From assembly GCA_018221005.1 (NCBI GenBank), contig JAAOXW010000057.1, forward strand, positions 1 through 10,088: a DNA stretch of 10,088 bases, given 5' to 3'. This DNA comes from Candidatus Altarchaeota archaeon. Its GTDB lineage: Archaea > SpSt-1190. This document shows positions 6,396-10,088 of this stretch, piece after piece. The position numbers and the translations under genes are program-made. Position 1 is the stretch's first letter. Each line of letters starts with the position of its first letter. The notes beneath the pieces are model-generated. The model saw only the letters and a list, made by a program, of their open reading frames with translations. It made no database searches and was not told where the DNA came from.

Positions 6396-6403
6396 ACATA
6401 AAA
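6396..6403 (-). promoter_or_regulatory. TATA-like box for the 58-codon membrane gene
   Basis: TTTTTATG on the minus strand, at -27 to -20 from ATG 6376. The plus-strand ten-mer GCTACATAAA (6392-6401), which includes most of this box, recurs at 9391-9400 in the promoter of the 8426-9373 membrane gene. Confidence 0.42.
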
Positions 6404-6407
6404 ACGT

Positions 6408-6839
6408 ATGCCTGACGATGTTTACATGAAGTACTGGGTTCACAAGGTTGAGGAACTTTGGAAGGAAGTTGAGGTTCTCAAAAAGCGAGTGGATACTCTT
6501 GAAGCCCCCATCGCCAGCCGAATGGAACTTTCAATGGCAGTTCCTAAGACTTCACCACCGGTTGAACCCCCAGCACCTACACATGTTTTGGGAGTGAGTC
6601 AACCTGCGGCAGTTCCACAGTTTAAACCTGTTACTACCCCCACTGCGTCCCAGGAGGACCCCGTAATATCTCTTTTGAAGCACCATGGTAAGATGAATAT
6701 TATTGATATGAATTCGGCCCTTAAGGAGCTGGGAATTAATGAGAGTGTACGTGATACTCTTTTCAAGCGAATGAAACCCTTCATGAATAAAGGAGCTGTC
6801 AAATTTGACAAAGAAACACAAACATTTTTCATCGGCTGA
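6408..6839 (+). CDS. Coiled-coil / proline linker / winged-helix-like protein
   Basis: Function unknown. The 143 residues have three parts: an N-terminal amphipathic coiled coil (about 8-40, VEELWKEVEVLKKRVDTLEA), a Pro/Thr/Val-rich flexible linker (about 45-83), and a compact C-terminal domain (about 84-143) with the helix-helix-helix-strand pattern of a small winged helix (DPVISLLKHHG, MNSALKELG, ESVRDTLFKRMKPF, then GAVKFDKETQTFFI). Such a domain could bind DNA or RNA or simply mediate protein contacts; the sequence does not decide. No membrane segment. The ATG at 6408 has a TATA-like box 23-30 bases upstream. The last 35 bases overlap the start of the endA frame, so the two are probably co-transcribed. 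Its layout of coiled coil plus disordered proline linker echoes the protein at 5180-5833. Confidence 0.8.
   Translation: MPDDVYMKYWVHKVEELWKEVEVLKKRVDTLEAPIASRMELSMAVPKTSPPVEPPAPTHVLGVSQPAAVPQFKPVTTPTASQEDPVISLLKHHGKMNIIDMNSALKELGINESVRDTLFKRMKPFMNKGAVKFDKETQTFFIG
6789..6795 (+). promoter_or_regulatory. Ribosome binding site supporting the TTG start of endA
   Basis: AAAGGAG, 9 bases ahead of TTG 6805 and inside the upstream coding region. It supports the longer endA start. A competing GGAGTGAT stretch (6862-6869) precedes ATG 6877. Confidence 0.45.
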
Positions 6840-7365
6840 ACTTCTGCCCGAGGCGAGCAGTGGAGTGATTTCAACAATGGACCAATTTTCCCCAATGTTG
6901 AAAGAGAGAGGTTTTGGAGAAAAATTGGGTGAAGGGTGGCGACTGTTTCCTGAAGAGGCATTATTCCTTGTGGAAGACGGCTATCTTGAAGTGGTGCACA
7001 GAAAGAAAGCTCTTCTTCCTGAACAACTTCGGAAGAAGTTTGAGCGTAAGAATCGGGGTTTCCTGGCGCGATACTTGGTCTACAAAGATTTGCGGAATAA
7101 GGGTTACCTACTGAAGGCAGGTCTAAAGTACGGTGTAGATTTCAGAGTCTATGAAAAAGGTGTAAAGCCGCGGGTGGGCAGTCGTAATCCGGAAGAGCAC
7201 GCTAAGTTTTTGCTCTGGATTCTTGACGAAACGTCCCCCCTAAGTCCCACTAATCTTATTGGTATGAATCGAGTTGCTCACTCTGTTAAGAAATATCTTT
7301 GGGTTGCTATTGTTGACAGGGATTTGGGGATAACTTATACTCAAATGTCGAGAGTAGTTCCGTGA
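6805..7365 (+). CDS. endA: tRNA-splicing endonuclease EndA, single-domain type
   Basis: Cuts tRNA introns at the bulge-helix-bulge motif. The catalytic half is clear: LARYLVYKDLRNKGYLLKAG (87-106), KYGVDFRVYEKG with the catalytic Tyr116, EEHAKFLLW with His132, and NRVAHSVKKYLWVAIVD with the catalytic lysine (probably Lys163). With a complete triad and only one catalytic domain in 186 residues it fits the alpha4 homotetramer type (about 180 residues in Methanocaldococcus jannaschii), not the fused or heteromeric forms. The insertion KPRVGSRNPE between Tyr and His is longer than in M. jannaschii. The TTG at 6805 is chosen because AAAGGAG lies 9 bases upstream and the alignment needs residues before Met25; an ATG at 6877 with GGAGTGAT upstream is the alternative and would trim the N-terminal strands. 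Overlaps the previous gene by 35 bases; ends 2 bp from the convergent membrane gene. Confidence 0.93.
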   Translation: MTKKHKHFSSAELLPEASSGVISTMDQFSPMLKERGFGEKLGEGWRLFPEEALFLVEDGYLEVVHRKKALLPEQLRKKFERKNRGFLARYLVYKDLRNKGYLLKAGLKYGVDFRVYEKGVKPRVGSRNPEEHAKFLLWILDETSPLSPTNLIGMNRVAHSVKKYLWVAIVDRDLGITYTQMSRVVP

Positions 7366-7367
7366 AC

Positions 7368-7583
7368 TTAGTCTTCTCCGCCCCCGCCACCACCCATTAG
7401 CATGAAACCCACCATGCCCCCCATTATTAGGAGTAAAATTAGTGCGGGTGCATATCCACCTAAGCTGAAGCTACCTTGTATCCCAAGAACATCTCTCCAA
7501 CCGGGTGTGGTAACTACTAGAAAAATTATGAGTGCAGCCCCCATTCCCATCCAGAGCTTGCCATTATTGTCACTCAAGTTCAC
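7368..7583 (-). CDS. Two-helix membrane protein, likely the severed C-terminal half of the preceding gene
   Basis: A 71-residue product with two hydrophobic helices (about 10-23 and 41-60) joined by a polar loop (TTPGWRDVLGIQG), ending in six glycines, Glu, Asp. This corresponds to the last two helices and Gly-rich tail of the intact paralogue at 7893-8417 (helix, loop containing PGQLGI, helix, then GGGS). The frame is open upstream to 7613 and overlaps the preceding gene (7570-7893) around a run of seven G. The start is uncertain: GTG 7583 directly follows the G-run, and TTG 7577 has GGAGTGA just upstream. It may be made separately by reinitiation, by frameshifting from the upstream gene, or only appear separate because of a base error. 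Function unknown. Confidence 0.65.
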   Translation of the reverse strand: MNLSDNNGKLWMGMGAALIIFLVVTTPGWRDVLGIQGSFSLGGYAPALILLLIMGGMVGFMLMGGGGGGED

Positions 7584-7893
7584 TCCCCCCCTTTGCAAAT
7601 GCTGCAACCACAATTATGGCCAGCACTAAAATTAGTATAATGCCCAATCTCCCAAGAACCCAGGTTAGAAAATTCTCAATATATACATTCAGCCCATAGA
7701 GCATAATGAAGAGGGCCATCATGAACGATGTCAGCCCGTAAATCATAGAGATTACTGTATTGTCTCTCCACTCCCCAAATGGTTTGTATCTTATGAAGAC
7801 CCCGTAGAGTATCATAAAAAATAATGCGAAGGGGATGAAAAATTGGAAAATTCCAAACTCCGCCAATTTCATAACCGCTTCTGCGAAGCCCAT
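7570..7893 (-). CDS. Three-helix membrane protein, paralogue of the N-terminal part of the neighbouring gene
   Basis: A 107-residue membrane protein with helices at about 18-35, 47-70 and 81-99 and a short KGGSELE tail. Residues 11-36 (LAEFGIFQFFIPFALFF onward) match the corresponding segment of the upstream protein (LQEIGFFNYVIPFGIFF onward) at about half of positions, including the shared E-x-G-x-F, IPF, FF and YK. The paralogue continues for two more helices, whereas this frame stops early just after a run of seven G; the missing two helices are encoded in the next frame at 7368-7583. The ATG overlaps the previous TAA (TAATG), and the Gly-coding GGGGGGCGGA before it may serve as ribosome binding site. 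From memory, proteins with this G-I-F-x-x-x-x-PF signature are common uncharacterised DPANN membrane proteins. Confidence 0.78.
   Translation of the reverse strand: MGFAEAVMKLAEFGIFQFFIPFALFFMILYGVFIRYKPFGEWRDNTVISMIYGLTSFMMALFIMLYGLNVYIENFLTWVLGRLGIILILVLAIIVVAAFAKGGSELE
7585..7591 (-). repeat. Homopolymer of seven G at the frame junction
   Basis: Seven G on the minus strand (AAAGGGGGGGAGTG) lie where the 7570-7893 frame would have to join the 7368-7583 frame. Loss of one base here, or skipping of one base in translation, yields AKGG followed directly by VNLSDNNG. Such runs are prone to slippage in replication, transcription and sequencing. Confidence 0.85.
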
Positions 7894-8417
7894 TATGATC
7901 CGCCCCCCTTGTCTTTTATGGCGAAACTAGCTATTGCTCCAATGATTCCGAAGGCAAGAACAATGCCACTCACTTCACTGGCCCAGATTCCAAGTTGGCC
8001 CGGTGCCTCACTAAAAGCAACATTCATTATCATAACTGAAGATACAAGAAATACGGCTGACCATACACCTTCCTTTCCTGCAGGGATGACTTCATTGTCT
8101 TTCAGCGCTCTGAACCCAAAGACTGAAAGAGTCATTGCAAATAGGAAAATTAGCATGGCTATTGACATCTTGGCATAGAACTCCATAAAGAAAATTTCAA
8201 GATTGGTGGTTTTGGCATATAGGAGCACAAATGCAGACATCAGCACTGCGATGAGTGCGTTAATCTTTTTGTCCTTACTAATTATTTTGTATTTGTCTAG
8301 TACCCCAAATAATAGGGCGAAGAAAATACCGAAGGGGATTACGTAATTGAAGAAGCCAATCTCCTGAAGCTGAGTGACCCCCGTAGTTATATTCATGGTG
8401 AGATTTTCTACTGCCAT
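7893..8417 (-). CDS. Five-helix membrane protein, function unknown
   Basis: A 174-residue polytopic membrane protein. Hydrophobic segments lie at about 22-39, 52-68, 79-101, 119-138 and 146-167, with a Lys-rich loop (DKYKIISKDKK, 41-51) after the first. Two Asn-x-Thr sequons at Asn5 and Asn9 would put the N-terminus outside if glycosylated, but they are close to the membrane. The tail is KDKGGGS. The intact paralogue of the split pair downstream. The ATG at 8417 is well supported: AGGTGA lies 4 bases upstream and overlaps the preceding stop, so it is translated as part of an operon with the 8426-9373 gene. Resembles, from memory, uncharacterised DPANN membrane proteins with a G-F-F-x-x-x-x-PF motif near the start; no function is known to me. 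Confidence 0.82.
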   Translation of the reverse strand: MAVENLTMNITTGVTQLQEIGFFNYVIPFGIFFALLFGVLDKYKIISKDKKINALIAVLMSAFVLLYAKTTNLEIFFMEFYAKMSIAMLIFLFAMTLSVFGFRALKDNEVIPAGKEGVWSAVFLVSSVMIMNVAFSEAPGQLGIWASEVSGIVLAFGIIGAIASFAIKDKGGGS

Positions 8418-8421
8418 TTTT

Positions 8422-8427
8422 TCACCT
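8422..8427 (-). promoter_or_regulatory. Strong ribosome binding site of the 8417 gene
   Basis: AGGTGA on the minus strand, 4 bases ahead of ATG 8417 and overlapping the TAG stop (8426-8428) of the upstream gene. It is the clearest Shine-Dalgarno in the window and fixes this start. Confidence 0.65.
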
Positions 8428-9373
8428 ACTTCCTACCCTTTTGTTGCTGTGCCATTTGTTCTGCTTCGTCTTGGGCTGCTCGCCCCCTCTTCATATCTGC
8501 CGTGAATCCAGTGACTACTGCATCAACCACCTTTCCGGTTGCCTCATCAGAAGTCATCATCCAACTTTTCTTGATTCCACCATAGAACCAGATTAGTATG
8601 GCGAAGAGTAGGTAGATTCCAAACAAGCTGAGGAAGAACCCATTAGCCCCAAACACACTACTAATCATATTGAGGAGTCCAATGAAGGCCCCCGATCTCA
8701 ATGCGAGTAGGGTGATACCACCGCTAATTATATTCGCGGTAAGTGTTCTGAGCATTCCTGTGCTCATGAAAAAGTCAAATACTATGAAAAATAGTATTAG
8801 TGACGGAATCATAATTGCGAACAGCATAATCTGTCCCTTGGCACCGTCTGCCACAATTATTTCTTTCCCAAGATCTCTGCTGATGTATTTGAAGACATCA
8901 TCTATTTGTCCTGGAGTTCCGTCCTCATTGTAATCTCCAATCTCTGAAAGGCTCAAGAGTACGGAGCCATCTGTTAAATTTACGGCCCTGACCAAGTCAT
9001 CTGCGGTATTGTAACAATTTATGGCTATGAAATCATCCCCTGCATTTAAGTCCAGAGAACCCACGGAGCAATTACCCCTTAAATTAAATTCTGTTGCATT
9101 GTCCGGGTCTTGATATCTCACTGCTTCAATGTAGACCTCATCGTCTCGGAAACCAAGATTGTATGAAAAGTAAGCAATTGACACATCGTCCTTTCCAACA
9201 AAGAACTGCATCATTTTCCAACCCACATTGGTGGCGCCCTTAATCAAACCCAAGATGGGGCTCATTCCTTTCTCAAAGGCATCACCCGTTGAATCAGCGT
9301 CAATTTGTGCGAATGCAGGTAGCATCGCGGCCATAATCATGAAACTCAAAAACAAACTCGAGATCTTCATCAT
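8426..9373 (-). CDS. Membrane protein with exported domain and EF-hand/dockerin-like loop
   Basis: Function unknown. The 315 residues comprise a signal peptide (about 1-22, ending AFA-Q), an exported domain (about 23-178), several membrane helices (about 181-204, 210-226, 228-243 and 245-265), and a charged cytoplasmic tail (267-315, ending QQKGRK). The exported domain has sequons at Asn92, Asn101 and Asn132, two cysteines (102 and 120), and GDYNEDGTPGQIDDVFKYIS (146-165), whose D-x-N-x-D-G and Asp at position 12 match a calcium-binding EF-hand or dockerin repeat. The helices and tail (MSTG, RSGAF, VVDAVV, ADMKRG) resemble the upstream gene at 9405-10088, so the two are paralogues. The ATG at 9373 (or the next ATG) has no ribosome binding site but a TATA-like box at -29 to -22, so it likely starts its own transcript as well as following its paralogue. 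Confidence 0.82.
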   Translation of the reverse strand: MMKISSLFLSFMIMAAMLPAFAQIDADSTGDAFEKGMSPILGLIKGATNVGWKMMQFFVGKDDVSIAYFSYNLGFRDDEVYIEAVRYQDPDNATEFNLRGNCSVGSLDLNAGDDFIAINCYNTADDLVRAVNLTDGSVLLSLSEIGDYNEDGTPGQIDDVFKYISRDLGKEIIVADGAKGQIMLFAIMIPSLILFFIVFDFFMSTGMLRTLTANIISGGITLLALRSGAFIGLLNMISSVFGANGFFLSLFGIYLLFAILIWFYGGIKKSWMMTSDEATGKVVDAVVTGFTADMKRGRAAQDEAEQMAQQQKGRK

Positions 9374-9394
9374 ACTACTACAGGCCGGTTGCTA

Positions 9395-9402
9395 CATAAA
9401 TA
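9395..9402 (-). promoter_or_regulatory. Internal TATA-like box ahead of the 8426-9373 gene
   Basis: TATTTATG on the minus strand, at -29 to -22 from ATG 9373, just outside the end of the upstream gene (9405). It suggests a second, leaderless transcript within the membrane cluster. The plus-strand ten-mer GCTACATAAA (9391-9400) also occurs in the promoter at 6392-6401. Confidence 0.5.
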
Positions 9403-9404
9403 CT

Positions 9405-10088
9405 TTACTTCCCTTTCTGGACTTCTTCTCGACCCACTTGTCCCCTCCGATAGTCTGCGGAAACTGCAGTTTCGATGGCCTTGAATTGGTCTACTACGCC
9501 TTTCTTGCCAAGTCTGTATCCAAAGAGAAATTGATTAACTAACCACCAGATTGGCCCCATGAGTAGTAGTGCAAGTATCATTGAGACTGCAGGTCCACCA
9601 CCGCCGGGTGCCATAGTTAACATGAGGGTTAGGCCTTTCCAGAAGGCAGTGCTCCTCATCAATATCATAGTTAGTGCAATTGATGCCGTCCCCCCGACTG
9701 CAACTGCATTACCTGTGCTCATTCTGAATTGACCAAAGGTGATGAACATGTCCCCAATCACACCTATCATCAACAGACCGAAAAAGATGTAGAACGAGTA
9801 GAACACCTTATTGACTTGTACTTTACTCTCAACAAAGAACTTTTCCGCAGTTCCAAATAAGTCATCACCATACATGTCCTCCTCAAAAAAGCCGATTGCA
9901 ATATTGTTTTCCTCCAACCCTGCGCATGAGAAATTTTCATACTGCTCAGTTTCCACTTTGAAGACTTCAGTGGTCATACCTTCATAATTCCAAGCATCTA
10001 ACAAACTGCATATTCTGTAATCAGTAACAATACCTAACCCTTCCATGGCTTGATAACCCACAAAGCCAACGCCGTGCATCAAATCAGT
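9405..10088 (-). CDS. Membrane protein with exported domain, paralogue of the next gene (start outside window)
   Basis: The frame is open to the window edge, so the N-terminus, probably with a signal peptide, is missing; 227 residues are visible. Counting from the edge, an exported region (about 1-94) carries one sequon (Asn52) and two cysteines (27 and 55). Membrane helices follow at about 96-113, 128-145, 149-160 and 167-187, then a charged tail (190-227). The segment FRMSTG (121-126), RSTAF (145-149), the Gly-rich PGGGGP loop (161-166), VVD (198-200), AV and ADYRRG (211-216) align with FFMSTG, RSGAF, VVD, AV and ADMKRG of the gene at 8426-9373. The nearest ATG (10079) would cut into the exported region and is unlikely to be the true start. 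Function unknown. Confidence 0.8.
   Translation of the reverse strand, partial: TDLMHGVGFVGYQAMEGLGIVTDYRICSLLDAWNYEGMTTEVFKVETEQYENFSCAGLEENNIAIGFFEEDMYGDDLFGTAEKFFVESKVQVNKVFYSFYIFFGLLMIGVIGDMFITFGQFRMSTGNAVAVGGTASIALTMILMRSTAFWKGLTLMLTMAPGGGGPAVSMILALLLMGPIWWLVNQFLFGYRLGKKGVVDQFKAIETAVSADYRRGQVGREEVQKGK

Noticed and set aside
6599..6961. Minus-strand open frame of 120 codons
   Set aside because: Overlaps two plus-strand genes with clear domains; no start signal or family features.
7843..8178. Plus-strand open frame of 111 codons
   Set aside because: Antisense to the well-supported five-helix membrane gene with a strong ribosome binding site.
1..10088. CRISPR arrays, transposases, attachment sites, tRNA or rRNA genes
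   Set aside because: No regularly spaced repeats, cloverleaf-like sequences, transposase motifs or terminal inverted repeats were found.

Overview
The window looks archaeal. It carries an archaeal-type glycyl-tRNA synthetase, the tRNA acetyltransferase TmcA, a single-domain tRNA-splicing endonuclease EndA and an archaeal-style RNase HII. TATA-like elements sit about 20-30 bases ahead of many start codons, as expected for leaderless transcripts. Spacing is extremely tight, DNA is moderately AT-rich, and GTG/TTG starts are common. Several membrane and coiled-coil proteins resemble, from memory only, uncharacterised families common in small-genome DPANN archaea. DPANN is therefore my best guess, not a demonstrated placement.

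Layout. 1-506 (-) is the N-terminal part of glyS, running off the left edge; it is divergent from tmcA (555-2621, +). A small exported or anchored protein follows (2675-3115, +), overlapping tail to tail with RNase HII (3102-3722, -), which lies downstream of a rhomboid protease (3763-4410, -). The rhomboid is divergent from a secreted, C-terminally anchored protein rich in N-glycosylation sequons (4455-5153, +). A minus-strand group follows: a 58-residue membrane protein (6200-6376), a coiled-coil protein (5834-6166) and a proline-rich coiled-coil protein (5180-5833). Divergent from it are a coiled-coil/winged-helix-like protein (6408-6839, +) and EndA (6805-7365, +). The right 2.7 kb (7368-10088, -) is a run of membrane genes of unknown function.

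How the genes may work together. GlyRS, TmcA and EndA serve tRNA charging, modification and splicing; RNase HII serves genome maintenance. The most interesting part is the right-hand membrane cluster. It holds two sets of paralogues: two large proteins with exported domains (9405-10088 and 8426-9373), and two small polytopic proteins. The second small one is split across two reading frames at a run of seven G residues (7893 down to 7368). Removing one base would fuse the halves into a protein of 174 residues, exactly the length of its intact neighbour (7893-8417). The cluster plausibly encodes an undescribed envelope complex; the nearby coiled-coil genes may or may not belong to it.

Three divergent gene pairs are separated by only 31-48 bp and appear to be driven by one shared or two interleaved TATA elements. 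No tRNA, rRNA, CRISPR array or insertion sequence was seen, and no gene-free stretch exceeds 60 bases.
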